DNA of 64,000 nucleotides from JAVSMW01 sp032027005 (GTDB lineage: Bacteria; Bacillota; Thermincolia; Thermincolales; UBA2595): assembly GCA_032027005.1 (NCBI GenBank), contig JAVSMW010000012.1, positions 109,313 to 173,312 of the forward strand. The letters are read 5' to 3'. Below, in pieces: positions 17,885 through 26,796 of this stretch. Position 1 is the stretch's first letter; every line of letters starts with the position of its first letter. Below the pieces are notes generated by a model. It was given only the letters and a program-made list of their open reading frames with translations. It made no database searches and was not told the origin of the DNA. The translations under genes and the position numbers were made by a program.

Positions 17885-17896
17885 TCACCACTATCC

Positions 17897-20005
17897 TTAT
17901 TCTGCACTTAATCCGCTCACTGTCAGGCGGCCGTCTTTATTGGCGTGAGCTGTAAAGTTTCGGGCAGCTTTGTCTACCCTGTATTTTTCCCGGCCTACTT
18001 GAATGAGCACATCCTGGCGGACCAGTTCCGCGGCTATTTTTGCGTTATCTCCTGCTTTGACGAAAGTTCTGGACTCAAACTCTGACCCGAGGTCAGTTAC
18101 AGTAACGTCTCCCCCGGCAAAGATTTTCACACCCCGGGCAATACCAGGTTTACCACAGATAACTACCGCTCCCCCGGCCTTAATATCTGAGATGTAACAT
18201 CCCTGGCCTTCAATAATTACATCCCCACTGGATAAAAGAGAACAATTCTGGACATACCTTGCTTTGATATAGTCAGCACTGCTGATACTGCTTTCCACCA
18301 TACTGATGATATGGTCCAAAGTATTACTCAATACGCTCAAAAACTCAATTTTTTCTATTCTGGCGGGTCCAAATCCGCATAAATTTTGCCGCAGATAGCT
18401 GACAAAGTCAAGGACTTCCTCATGGGCTGAAAGACTGGAATTATTGATAACATCCGCTAAATTTTCGATGATCTGGGGCAGAAGACTAAATTTTGAATCA
18501 ATAGTGAACTTAATTAACATCCCGTCACTCAGGGTTTTGCCTGATAAGGCAGCCCCAGAACCGGCCTTTAGCAGGTTAGCATCGGACGAAACCTTGTTTA
18601 TCAATTCTTTTATCTGTTTAAAAACAGGAAAAATTGAAGCATAGAGAGCGGCTCGCCCACCGGCGGTAACCTCACTGCCTATTAACATTTTGTGTATGAT
18701 TACACTGGCCCCGGCCCTGATCACAGCCCTTGAAACATCACCGCCCACTTGAATGTTGCCGGCGGCCTGGACAACACAGCCTTCCCCCACATTCCCCTGA
18801 ACCTCAACATCCCCTGCAAAATTAATATTCCCGGTAGCCTGGCTGACTTCTTTGGCTACGTAAACCGGGTCTACGGAGATAGTAACCTTGTGACCTGACT
18901 CAGCAATCACGGGCCTTCCGCTGATTGTTGAAATAACTGCACAACCATCTTCAGTTAACTCACATCCGGCCTTTACGATGATTTCACATTCCATGGCAGG
19001 CTTGGCCGACAGTGTCTCGCCTGTAACAGTCCAGCCGTCCTGGCCTTCGATTTTGGGAATTTTAACGGCAATTACATCACCTGAATTGACTGAAATTAAT
19101 CTGTTGCGGCTAAAATAACTGCCATCACATTCATCGTTTTCTTCCTCTCTGAAGGGAAATCGCAGGGTGGCATCTGTACCGTCAACAGGTGGCTGCCCGC
19201 GGGCGATCAGGAAGCCATTCAGGCCATTAGGGCTTTCAATTACCTTGCTTAAAATTTCCTCGTCAATACCCTTAACAATACCTTTCTCCTGCAGAAAAAG
19301 CCTTAAATCCTCAAGGGTTTTGGGGGGCGGTTCAACAATTGTCTCAACTTTGGTAAGCAGGGTCAACACATTGGCTGGTGCCTGATCCTGCAGCCTGTAA
19401 CTGGCTCCCGGGCGGTTTATATATTTCAGGTTAGCTTCCATTTTATTATTGCTGAGTCTAAGCTCAAAGGATGACACCGGTTCATCATTTAGGGTGACAA
19501 CTTCCAGGGTGTCTTCGGCACTAGCCTCAGCCATCTCTTCGAATGGCAGGCCGTTTAAAGTTACCCTGACCTTATTGGTCATTTTAATTAAAGCCTTCTT
19601 GTCGATATCAACCGGAGAAGTGATAATAAGTTTGCCATCTTTGACCTCTGCTGTCCCCACTTTTTGGGTCTCTGCTGCCGAATCCATGACCGGTTCACCG
19701 GCAACGGCTAAAACACTGGTAGTGGCCATCTCTTCTAAAGATGACGTTAAATCTGGCATATCCGCAAAAGTGCCGCCAAGGTCCAGACCAGTCAGCAGAT
19801 GCTTTAGCCGGCGTTCCACCAGTACTTCATCTTTTACAGTGACTCTGACTTTGGCCGGCTTTGACCCGATACCCAGGATGCCCCGATTCCCCGGAGAAAT
19901 AATTTCAATGTCAACATGCTCCTTCTGGGCACCCAATTGTTGAAGAGCCTGTTGTAAAGCCTGCTCTACAGTTTTACCCTCTTTTGTTACTGACCCGCCG
20001 ATCAT
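17897..20005 (-). CDS. DUF342/FapA family protein with N-terminal Jag_N domain
   Basis: 702 residues. Residues 1-55 are a Jag_N-like domain (VEQALQQALQQLGAQ then GNRGILGIGSKPAKVRV). Residues about 230-700 are a DUF342/FapA region with repeated glycine-rich beta-helix turns (GNINFAGDVEVQGNVGEGCVVQAAGNIQVGGDVSRA and similar) interrupted by a helical insert near 480-590. FapA proteins affect polar localisation and cell division in some bacteria; here the gene sits between spoIVF and rodA/min genes, so an envelope or division role is more likely than a flagellar one. An AGAGGTGGG site precedes the ATG at 20005. No membrane segment. Confidence 0.85.
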   Translation of the reverse strand: MIGGSVTKEGKTVEQALQQALQQLGAQKEHVDIEIISPGNRGILGIGSKPAKVRVTVKDEVLVERRLKHLLTGLDLGGTFADMPDLTSSLEEMATTSVLAVAGEPVMDSAAETQKVGTAEVKDGKLIITSPVDIDKKALIKMTNKVRVTLNGLPFEEMAEASAEDTLEVVTLNDEPVSSFELRLSNNKMEANLKYINRPGASYRLQDQAPANVLTLLTKVETIVEPPPKTLEDLRLFLQEKGIVKGIDEEILSKVIESPNGLNGFLIARGQPPVDGTDATLRFPFREEENDECDGSYFSRNRLISVNSGDVIAVKIPKIEGQDGWTVTGETLSAKPAMECEIIVKAGCELTEDGCAVISTISGRPVIAESGHKVTISVDPVYVAKEVSQATGNINFAGDVEVQGNVGEGCVVQAAGNIQVGGDVSRAVIRAGASVIIHKMLIGSEVTAGGRAALYASIFPVFKQIKELINKVSSDANLLKAGSGAALSGKTLSDGMLIKFTIDSKFSLLPQIIENLADVINNSSLSAHEEVLDFVSYLRQNLCGFGPARIEKIEFLSVLSNTLDHIISMVESSISSADYIKARYVQNCSLLSSGDVIIEGQGCYISDIKAGGAVVICGKPGIARGVKIFAGGDVTVTDLGSEFESRTFVKAGDNAKIAAELVRQDVLIQVGREKYRVDKAARNFTAHANKDGRLTVSGLSAE

Positions 20006-20077
20006 ACGATTCCCACCTCTTTATCCTGATAACAGTGCCCTCCCCTATAAAAAACAGGCTGTAATGCGTTTCAAAAC

Positions 20078-21217
20078 CTAAAATGTCAAAACCTGTCTGC
20101 GGGAATAAATATTAAACAATAAACCTATTCCGATTAGGTTAGTCAACATCGAACTGCCTCCGTAGCTGAAAAAAGGCAATGGTATTCCGGTAATTGGCAT
20201 AATACCGGCGGCCATCCCGATATTAATCAGCAAATGAAATATCATCATGGAAATAAACCCGGTGGCAATTAGAGTTCCCACCTTATCTTTGGCACTGGCC
20301 GCTATTTTGACACACCTGTAGATAAATAAATAAAACAAAACCAACAGTAAAACAGAACCCACGAAACCTGTTTCTTCACCTACTACCGAGAAGATAAAGT
20401 CATTCCTCTGTTCCGGTAAAAAGTTTAGCTGGGTCTGGGACCCTTTATATAAGCCTTTGCCCCACAACCCGCCTGAGCCTAAGGCAACCTGGGATTGGAT
20501 AACATGATACCCGGCCCCCCGAGGGTCTTTGTAGGGGTTCACAAATATCGTCAAACGGTCTAATTGATAGGGTTTCAAAGGCTTAGTCACCCCAAACTTA
20601 AGCTGAGCAGTTAGAACTCCGCCAACCAGAAACACCCCCAGCATTATCAGAATCAAAAGATTTCTTGGCCGAGCCCCGGCCACAAACAACATGCCAAAAT
20701 AGATGGCTATAAATACAAGGGTACTTCCCAGGTCTGGCTGCAGCATAATCAGAAACATCGGCAGCCCAAAGAAAACGAATGTAGGAAGCAAATCAACGAA
20801 ACGATTTAATTTTCCCTCCCGTCCGGCCAGATAGACCGAAAAAGTTATTATTATAGCTATCTTGGCAAACTCCGAGGGCTGCAGGTAAAAAGGGCCGATA
20901 GGTATCCACGATTTAGCCCCGTTCTGTTCATTACCAAAAATCATGACTGAGGCTAAAAGGAGCAAATTAAAAATGTAAATAAATTTCGCATGTTTGGCAA
21001 TTTCTGCATAATCAATCTTGATTATCAGACCAATCACAATAAAGCCCAGCATTATAGAAAAGGCTTGTTTTTTTACATAAGCCAGGGTATCCCCATCTCT
21101 CGTCATAGTTGCATGGGTAGCACTGCTCAGGATAATGAGGCCAAAAACAATTATCAGTAATGTTACTATGATTAGAGTAAAATCAAACTTGTTCAACATT
21201 CGGCGCTCAATCAACAT
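20078..21217 (-). CDS. rodA: RodA peptidoglycan polymerase (SEDS family)
   Basis: 379 residues with about ten membrane helices. SEDS hallmarks include the loop with GGLWGKGLYKGSQTQLNFLPEQRNDFIFSVVGEETG and the end GIPLPFFSYGGSSMLTNL. RodA polymerises lipid II glycans with a class B PBP in the elongasome. Its partner PBP2 (mrdA) and MreBCD are encoded 2-7 kb upstream in transcription order. An AAAGAGGCG site precedes the ATG at 21217. It is separated from minE by 270 bp holding several palindromes, so it probably has its own promoter. Confidence 0.95.
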   Translation of the reverse strand: MLIERRMLNKFDFTLIIVTLLIIVFGLIILSSATHATMTRDGDTLAYVKKQAFSIMLGFIVIGLIIKIDYAEIAKHAKFIYIFNLLLLASVMIFGNEQNGAKSWIPIGPFYLQPSEFAKIAIIITFSVYLAGREGKLNRFVDLLPTFVFFGLPMFLIMLQPDLGSTLVFIAIYFGMLFVAGARPRNLLILIMLGVFLVGGVLTAQLKFGVTKPLKPYQLDRLTIFVNPYKDPRGAGYHVIQSQVALGSGGLWGKGLYKGSQTQLNFLPEQRNDFIFSVVGEETGFVGSVLLLVLFYLFIYRCVKIAASAKDKVGTLIATGFISMMIFHLLINIGMAAGIMPITGIPLPFFSYGGSSMLTNLIGIGLLFNIYSRRQVLTF

Positions 21218-21292
21218 TTTTCGCCTCTTTCTTTTAAATCTACCTATAATTATATATCATTTAACCGAGCTAAGTCCACACCAAGCCGAAAG

Positions 21293-21470
21293 CAAGAAAA
21301 TTGACTTCTTCAACTCAAATTAATGGAAGTCAATTTTCTTGTTCAAAGGGGGCCAGCCCCCTTTTGCACCGCTTCGCTCCTGTTACCCCCGAACAATAGG
21401 GGGCTCACCCCCTATAACCCCCGATGTTAAGGAAATTATTTACAAGATTGAATGACAGCATAATTCCTTA
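21293..21470. repeat. Cluster of nested inverted repeats between minE and rodA
   Basis: Four perfect or near-perfect palindromes are stacked. 21293-21308 pairs with 21326-21341 (16 bp, CAAGAAAATTGACTTC). AAAGGGGG/CCCCCTTT lies around 21346-21365. TAGGGGG/CCCCCTA lies around 21400-21416. GATGTTAAGGAAATTA (21423-21438) pairs with TAATTCCTTAACATC (21459-21473) with one base missing. Between the first two G-rich stems there is CACCGCTTCGCTCC. This looks like a small non-autonomous element or a set of transcription-stopping hairpins; no gene is present. Confidence 0.6.
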
Positions 21471-21473
21471 ACA

Positions 21474-21505
21474 TCAAAAAAAATTGGGGTTTACCCAATT
21501 TTTTC
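21474..21505 (-). terminator. Terminator at the end of the min operon
   Basis: On the minus strand AAAAAATTGGG-TAAAC-CCCAATTTTTTTT forms a stem that contains the minE stop codon and ends in a run of T. It would terminate minC-minD-minE. Confidence 0.75.
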
Positions 21506-21778
21506 TGTCATTTTTGACATCCTTTTCATCTTAACAACAGGGATATTGGCCACCAGTGCCACGGTATTGTCTGAGGTATCCAGGTTTACTTCAAGGGCTC
21601 TCTCATCAATTTCCATATAATTAGATATTACCTTGATCAAATCCTCCTTCAAATCCTCGAGCATTTGCGGCGACACATCCGCCCGGTCATGAACCAATAC
21701 CAAGCGCAGTCTTTCCTTGGCCACGTTCTTACTGGAGGCACCTTCTTTTCCGAAAACTCTTAATAAAAAATCCAGCAA
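21491..21778 (-). CDS. minE: Cell division topological specificity factor MinE
   Basis: 95 residues, normal length for MinE. The N-terminal MLDFLLRVFG forms the membrane-targeting and MinD-contact helix; RLRLVLVHDRADVSPQMLEDLKEDLIKVI fits the anti-MinCD and topological specificity domains. It stimulates MinD ATPase and so drives pole-to-pole oscillation. It lies 28 bp after minD with a GAGGAGGA site. MinE is absent from Bacillus but common in Clostridia. Confidence 0.95.
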   Translation of the reverse strand: MLDFLLRVFGKEGASSKNVAKERLRLVLVHDRADVSPQMLEDLKEDLIKVISNYMEIDERALEVNLDTSDNTVALVANIPVVKMKRMSKMTEKIG

Positions 21779-21806
21779 GTCCTGTTCCTCCTCTCAATAA
21801 CTCGGG

Positions 21807-22601
21807 TTACTTAAAACCGATGAATTTTTTCAATTTGTTCATGAATCCACTGGCAGCCTCCAGGTCCATTAAAGGTACTTCCTCACCCGTAATTCTTCTT
21901 GCCATATTCCGGTATGCCTGACCGGCCTTGCAGTTGTTATCAAGAACAGCAGGTTCTCCTTTGTTAGTTGTCACGACTATCATTTCATCCTCCGGCACTA
22001 CCCCAAGTAAATTGACGGCTAAAATGTCGATTATATCTTCTATGCTCATCATATCGCCCTTTTTAACCATATGGGGGCGTAACCTGTTAACAATCAGCTT
22101 GGGTTCCCGGAGTTCGGCTGCTTCCAGTAAACCAATTATCCGATCTGCATCCCGTACGGCCGAAACTTCAGGAGTAGTCACAACCAAGGCCCTTTCAGCC
22201 CCAGCAATGGCATTTTTAAACCCTTGCTCGATCCCTGCCGGACAATCTATAATAACATAATCAAATTCCTTTTTCAGCTCTTCACACAGTGCCCGCATCT
22301 GTTCAGGACTTACCGCTGTCTTATCCTTTGTTTGCGCCGCAGGCAGCAGATGAAGTCCGTCAAACCGCTTGTCCTTAATAAGGGCCTGCTTTAAACGGCA
22401 GTTACCATTAGTAACATCCACTATATCGTAAACGATCCTGTTTTCCAGTCCGAGAACTACATCAAGGTTACGTAAACCTATATCTGTATCCACCAACACA
22501 ACCTTGTACCCCAAAGCGGCAAGACCAGTACCAATATTGGCGGTTGTAGTGGTTTTACCTACCCCTCCCTTTCCAGAGGTAATTACAATGACTTCACTCA
22601 T
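21807..22601 (-). CDS. minD: Septum site-determining ATPase MinD
   Basis: 264 residues. Deviant Walker A GKGGVGKTTTTAN at the N-terminus, switch I DTDIGLRNLD, Walker B VIIDCPAG and the C-terminal amphipathic membrane-targeting helix FMNKLKKFIGFK. MinD binds the inner membrane as an ATP dimer, recruits MinC and is cycled by MinE. It is the middle gene of minC-minD-minE. Full length, no anomalies. Confidence 0.97.
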   Translation of the reverse strand: MSEVIVITSGKGGVGKTTTTANIGTGLAALGYKVVLVDTDIGLRNLDVVLGLENRIVYDIVDVTNGNCRLKQALIKDKRFDGLHLLPAAQTKDKTAVSPEQMRALCEELKKEFDYVIIDCPAGIEQGFKNAIAGAERALVVTTPEVSAVRDADRIIGLLEAAELREPKLIVNRLRPHMVKKGDMMSIEDIIDILAVNLLGVVPEDEMIVVTTNKGEPAVLDNNCKAGQAYRNMARRITGEEVPLMDLEAASGFMNKLKKFIGFK

Positions 22602-22628
22602 TTTTTGTCCTCCTCTTTCCTAAACTAA

Positions 22629-23243
22629 TTAACATATCTTAGATTGTCGATCCTGGCCTAACTGAAAGATCTCGATGACCACCACGCCGTCTTTGATTCT
22701 GGCTGTTTCCGGGCGTTCCGGCACGGGATAATCTCCATCCGGGGCCCTGGTAATATGGTTAGCAATTCGCAGTTGGGTAGGCTGCAGCTTAAAGGCTGAA
22801 ACAGTGGCTGATTCATTGCCAGTAGCTCCAGCATGAACCACACCCCTGAGAGCCCCCATAACAATGATGTTCCCGGAAGCAATTATTTCTGAGCCAGGAT
22901 TAACATCTCCCATAACCACTACATTTCCGTCAAACTGAATACATTGTCCGGATCTGACAGTTCTTTTAATCAAAATAGTATTATCGTCAGCATAAGCTTC
23001 CGGCCATGAATCTTTCACTATGGAACCCCCCTGCCGGGAAGCCCCGTAGGAAGGCTCTTGTTCTGTTTCTGCTATTTCAAACTCTATTCTGCTGCCGACT
23101 TCCTCATGCAGCGGTTCTGTAATCAAATCAGATACTTCATTGGCATCTGCTTTTTTAACAAAAAGTTTTTTCCCTTTACCATTTTTAGAGGTTTTGCTCT
23201 TTTTCAAAATCCATCTCCCCCGGCCTTTTACTGTCCATTTCAT
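22629..23243 (-). CDS. minC: MinC-like protein with only the C-terminal beta-helix domain
   Basis: 204 residues. The C-terminal half (about 95-195) is the MinC_C beta-helix: TVRSGQCIQFDGNVVVMGDVNPGSEI, ASGNIIVMGALRGVVHAGA and RIAN, which binds MinD. The usual N-terminal MinC_N domain (about 100 residues) that inhibits FtsZ is not recognisable; instead there is a very basic start (WTVKGRGRWILKKSKTSKNGKGKK) and an acidic linker. An in-frame TAG lies 15 bases upstream and the mrdA terminator just beyond, so the missing domain cannot be restored by a longer start. It leads the min operon. Confidence 0.88.
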   Translation of the reverse strand: MKWTVKGRGRWILKKSKTSKNGKGKKLFVKKADANEVSDLITEPLHEEVGSRIEFEIAETEQEPSYGASRQGGSIVKDSWPEAYADDNTILIKRTVRSGQCIQFDGNVVVMGDVNPGSEIIASGNIIVMGALRGVVHAGATGNESATVSAFKLQPTQLRIANHITRAPDGDYPVPERPETARIKDGVVVIEIFQLGQDRQSKIC

Positions 23244-23286
23244 TGGATTTAAATTCTACAAAAGGAAGTTAAATCCTGCCAGGCCA

Positions 23287-23320
23287 CAAAAAAAACGGGG
23301 GTCTTTTTGCCCCGTTTTTC
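23287..23320 (-). terminator. Terminator after mrdA
   Basis: On the minus strand AAACGGGG-loop-CCCCCGTTTTTTTTT: a GC stem followed by nine T. It ends the mre-mrdA transcript before minC. Confidence 0.85.
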
Positions 23321-23345
23321 TTGGATTATTAGACAAAATAAGCCA

Positions 23346-25373
23346 TTATTCATCGGAAGTGCCGCCTTGCGGCACCTTCGACTGATCTAGCTTAAAATAG
23401 GCCGCCAAAACTTCTTTGGCAACGACACCGGCCGTACTTCCGCCATGGCCTCCGAATTCAATTATGGCTGCTACCGCAACCTGGGGATTATCTGCCGGGG
23501 CAAAACCCACAAACCACCCGTGGTTTGGTCTGTCATTGCCATTTTTATCTTTACCGGTCTGGGCTGTACCGGTTTTACCAGAGACCGGAACAGGAAAACC
23601 GGCATAGACACCGGCCGCCGTCCCACCGGGCAGAGTTACGGCTCTCATCCCCTGTTTTACTGCAGCCAGGGTTTCCGGGCTGACATTGGCACGACCATTC
23701 ATCTGTTTTTCAAACTTTTTGACAATATTCCCTTTATAGTCCACAATTTTATCTACCACATAGGGTTGATAACGGGTTCCCCCGTTTGCGATGGTGGCAA
23801 CATAATGTGCCATTTGGAGAGGAGTATAATAGTTGTAGCCCTGACCAATAGACATGATCACAGTCTCAAAATCCTGCCATTCCACATCCCAGCGATACTG
23901 TATTCTATACTCGGCCTTTTGCTGGTTCAGTTCCTGATTCATCTGCCTGGTCAGTTTTTTCTTTTCACTTTCGGTAGGAGCATTTTTGATCTGAGGTTCA
24001 TATTTAGAGCTAATATCAGCATATATCTTTTCAAATTTCTTGTTCAGGTTAACCTCATTTAGGTCTTTCTTCCACTGGGGATTGGGCGCACGTCCGGCAC
24101 TCTCACCAGGCAGATCGATCCCGGTTTTCTGACCCAAACCGTATTCAGTGGCATATTTATACAGAGCATCAACTCCCGCCCTGAGACCCATCTGATAAAA
24201 ATACGTATTGCAGGAAACCTGAATTGCTTTAATCAGATTAACGGTTCCATGTCCCCACGACTGCCAACAGCGATAAAACCGGCCTGCCAGAGAAACTCCT
24301 CCGGGATCAGAGATGGTGTCATTGACTGTGGCTGTTTTAGTCTCAAGGACAGCGGTGGCCGTGACCATTTTAAAGGTCGAACCCGGCGCATATCCCATCA
24401 TTGCCCGGTTATTAAAAGCTGGAAAAGGGTTTTTTTCCTTACCGCCAAATAAGGCCTCAGACTGTTCAGGTGTGACCTTCCCATTGAAAATGTTGGGGTC
24501 ATATCCCGGTTTACTGGCCATGGCCAGGACCTTGCCGGTGTTGACATCAAGCAATACTACTGCACCCGCTTTGGCATCGGGATATCCGTGAGTTTGCAGA
24601 TTAGCCATCATCGTGGTAAGTGAATCCTCTGCTGCTTTTTGGGTTTTGTAGTCAATATTTAACACCAGATTGTCACCAGGAATGGGCTGTTTAAGATCCA
24701 GATATTTAACGGGATGCTGAGATTTGTCAACTTCCACCTGCTGGTCGCCGTCTGCTCCCCGCAAGTATTTTTCATAAACATTCTCCAGACCGGCTTGGCC
24801 AAAACGGTCACCCAATCTGTAGTCTTCTTCTTTATGTTTTTCAAACTGCGCAGGGGTAATCTCCCGGACATAGCCCAGAATATGAGGCATAAAATCCCCA
24901 TTAACATATAGCCGCATAGGTTCAACTGTAACGTTAACACCAGGCAGTTCAGCCCTGTTTTCTTCAATTTTTGTGACAACTTCCAGGGAAACATCACCGG
25001 CAATTTTAATTGGCTCAAATTTTCTGACCTTGGGGTCATTTATTGCATCAATGATTTCCTTATCATCTATCCCCAGGATTGATCCTAATTTTTGCGCTAC
25101 CTGTTCGGCATCCTGGTCCTTAAGTCCCAGATATGCAACGGAAACAGAGTAAACCGGGCGGTCTTTGACCAGTACTTTACCGTTCTGATCCAGGATTTCA
25201 CCTCTTTTGGCCGGGATGGGCACAAGCCTAATCCGGTTCTGTTCAGAAAGGGTCTTAAACTGCTGTGTTTGCACAAGTTGGATATAGGCTACCCGGGAAC
25301 ATAGGATTATAAAAATAAGCAGGATCACAGCCTGAAATATTTTCAATTTCTTTTCTACGGTTTTTTCTGACAT
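23346..25373 (-). CDS. mrdA: Penicillin-binding protein 2 (elongasome transpeptidase)
   Basis: 675 residues, class B PBP. One N-terminal membrane helix (about 12-30), a dimerisation/pedestal domain, then the transpeptidase with SxxK in APGSTFKMV, SxN in SCNTY and KTG in SGKTGTAQTG. A lysine-rich helical insert (about 470-520) lies between the SxN and KTG motifs. It cross-links new peptidoglycan for RodA and MreB. It follows mreD by 20 bp and closes the mreB-mreC-mreD-mrdA operon. Confidence 0.96.
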   Translation of the reverse strand: MSEKTVEKKLKIFQAVILLIFIILCSRVAYIQLVQTQQFKTLSEQNRIRLVPIPAKRGEILDQNGKVLVKDRPVYSVSVAYLGLKDQDAEQVAQKLGSILGIDDKEIIDAINDPKVRKFEPIKIAGDVSLEVVTKIEENRAELPGVNVTVEPMRLYVNGDFMPHILGYVREITPAQFEKHKEEDYRLGDRFGQAGLENVYEKYLRGADGDQQVEVDKSQHPVKYLDLKQPIPGDNLVLNIDYKTQKAAEDSLTTMMANLQTHGYPDAKAGAVVLLDVNTGKVLAMASKPGYDPNIFNGKVTPEQSEALFGGKEKNPFPAFNNRAMMGYAPGSTFKMVTATAVLETKTATVNDTISDPGGVSLAGRFYRCWQSWGHGTVNLIKAIQVSCNTYFYQMGLRAGVDALYKYATEYGLGQKTGIDLPGESAGRAPNPQWKKDLNEVNLNKKFEKIYADISSKYEPQIKNAPTESEKKKLTRQMNQELNQQKAEYRIQYRWDVEWQDFETVIMSIGQGYNYYTPLQMAHYVATIANGGTRYQPYVVDKIVDYKGNIVKKFEKQMNGRANVSPETLAAVKQGMRAVTLPGGTAAGVYAGFPVPVSGKTGTAQTGKDKNGNDRPNHGWFVGFAPADNPQVAVAAIIEFGGHGGSTAGVVAKEVLAAYFKLDQSKVPQGGTSDE

Positions 25374-25392
25374 TACTAAGTCCTCCGCTTAA

Positions 25393-25914
25393 TTACCGGT
25401 CAATTTTTTGCAGCCACCCTTTATAGGAAGATCTATAGAACCTGCCATAGATAAACGGAGCAAAACAGGCATTATATATTGCTACATAAATTATAACACC
25501 TTTGAAAGCTAAGAAATAGCTCCCTACAGAGCCATCATTTGGTCTTATCAGATATGAAAAATATCTTAGTAAATAAAGGATGGTTTCATTCAGCACTGTC
25601 CCCAGTAGCAAAGCTATTATCGGGATGAGGATATTGTCCTTATAAATCTTTTTTTCCAATATTCCGAATACATATCCAACCACCGATTTGGCTAGAGTAT
25701 TCATGCCCAGTTCCTGTCCGAAAAGCAAGTCCTGCAACAGGCCGCCCATCAATCCTACAAGGGCTCCCTCATAGGACCCATGAAGCAAAGCATAAAATAC
25801 TACAAACACCAGAACCAAATCAGGTTTTACACCAGCAATTGAAAGATGGGAAAAAATGGTGGACTGAAGTATGAGACTGACCAGAAACAGAATTATCATA
25901 ATAAAGTATCGCAT
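25393..25914 (-). CDS. mreD: Rod shape-determining protein MreD
   Basis: 173 residues, about five membrane helices, with the family features MRYFIMIILFLVSLILQSTIF, KPDLVLVFVVFYALLHG and GLLQDLLFG. MreD is an integral membrane part of the elongasome linking MreC and RodA/PBP2. It starts 3 bp after the mreC stop. Low sequence conservation is normal for the family; position decides the call. Confidence 0.93.
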   Translation of the reverse strand: MRYFIMIILFLVSLILQSTIFSHLSIAGVKPDLVLVFVVFYALLHGSYEGALVGLMGGLLQDLLFGQELGMNTLAKSVVGYVFGILEKKIYKDNILIPIIALLLGTVLNETILYLLRYFSYLIRPNDGSVGSYFLAFKGVIIYVAIYNACFAPFIYGRFYRSSYKGWLQKIDR

Positions 25915-25917
25915 TTT

Positions 25918-26781
25918 TTATTCCCCTCCGTCGGAAGGGGAATCAGGAATTTCCCCAAAAACAGTTTTAATTACCAAGACTTCTTCCAGCCGGTTAAAAT
26001 CCACAAAAGGTCTTATCATTGCATATTTAACCAAACCATTAGACTCTAGGGCAATATCGGTTATCTTGCCAATGGGCAGCCCTTTTGGATAAATGCCACC
26101 CAGTCCTGAAGAAATTACCACCTGCTTTTCTCTCACCGGAGCCTCAGTAGCAATATGAATCATCTTCAGATAACCTGAATTATCGGTCAAGCCTTCAACA
26201 ATTCCGGGTGTCCTGGTAACCTGCACCAATCCTCCGACTGCACTGCTGTCATTTATAATCAAAGAAACTTCGGATGATCTGCCGGTTACATTTATGACAT
26301 GCCCAACCAGACCCTGGCTGGTGACTACAGCCATATTTTTTTTAATCCCGTCAGATGTCCCCCTGTTGACAGTGATGGTTTGAAACCAGTTTGAAGGGTT
26401 TCGGGCAATTACCGAAGCAGATACAGTCTCATAATAACGGCTTACAGAGTCCTTGAACTGAAGGAGTTCCCGCAGTCTCATGTTTTGGTATTCATATTCT
26501 TTGAGCAGGTGATTTTCCGATTCCAGTTTAGCAACCCGTTCTTTAAGAATTTTTTCGTCCGCAGCCGAATAACCAAAGGAAAACACCGAATTAACTGCAT
26601 TACTCACTCCGTTAACTATCGTGGACACTCCAGTTTCCAAAGGAGTAACAACAAGTTTAACAACTTTCTCAACAGGTGTGAGAGTCATTCTGCCTTCACC
26701 GGTGAAACTGATTAGCACCAGGGCAAGCAAAACCAGAGCAAAAAAACTCACAACATGCCTGTTTATGATAAACCGGAGCAA
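25918..26781 (-). CDS. mreC: Rod shape-determining protein MreC
   Basis: 287 residues: one N-terminal membrane helix (about 9-26), a coiled coil (about 75-110, ADEKILKERVAKLESENHLLKEYEYQNM) and a double beta-barrel outside domain with VIARNPSNWFQTITVNRGTSDGIKKNMAVV. It organises PBP2 and links it to MreB. It follows mreB by 15 bp. Confidence 0.96.
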   Translation of the reverse strand: MLRFIINRHVVSFFALVLLALVLISFTGEGRMTLTPVEKVVKLVVTPLETGVSTIVNGVSNAVNSVFSFGYSAADEKILKERVAKLESENHLLKEYEYQNMRLRELLQFKDSVSRYYETVSASVIARNPSNWFQTITVNRGTSDGIKKNMAVVTSQGLVGHVINVTGRSSEVSLIINDSSAVGGLVQVTRTPGIVEGLTDNSGYLKMIHIATEAPVREKQVVISSGLGGIYPKGLPIGKITDIALESNGLVKYAMIRPFVDFNRLEEVLVIKTVFGEIPDSPSDGGE

Positions 26782-26796
26782 TTGAACCCCGCCTTT

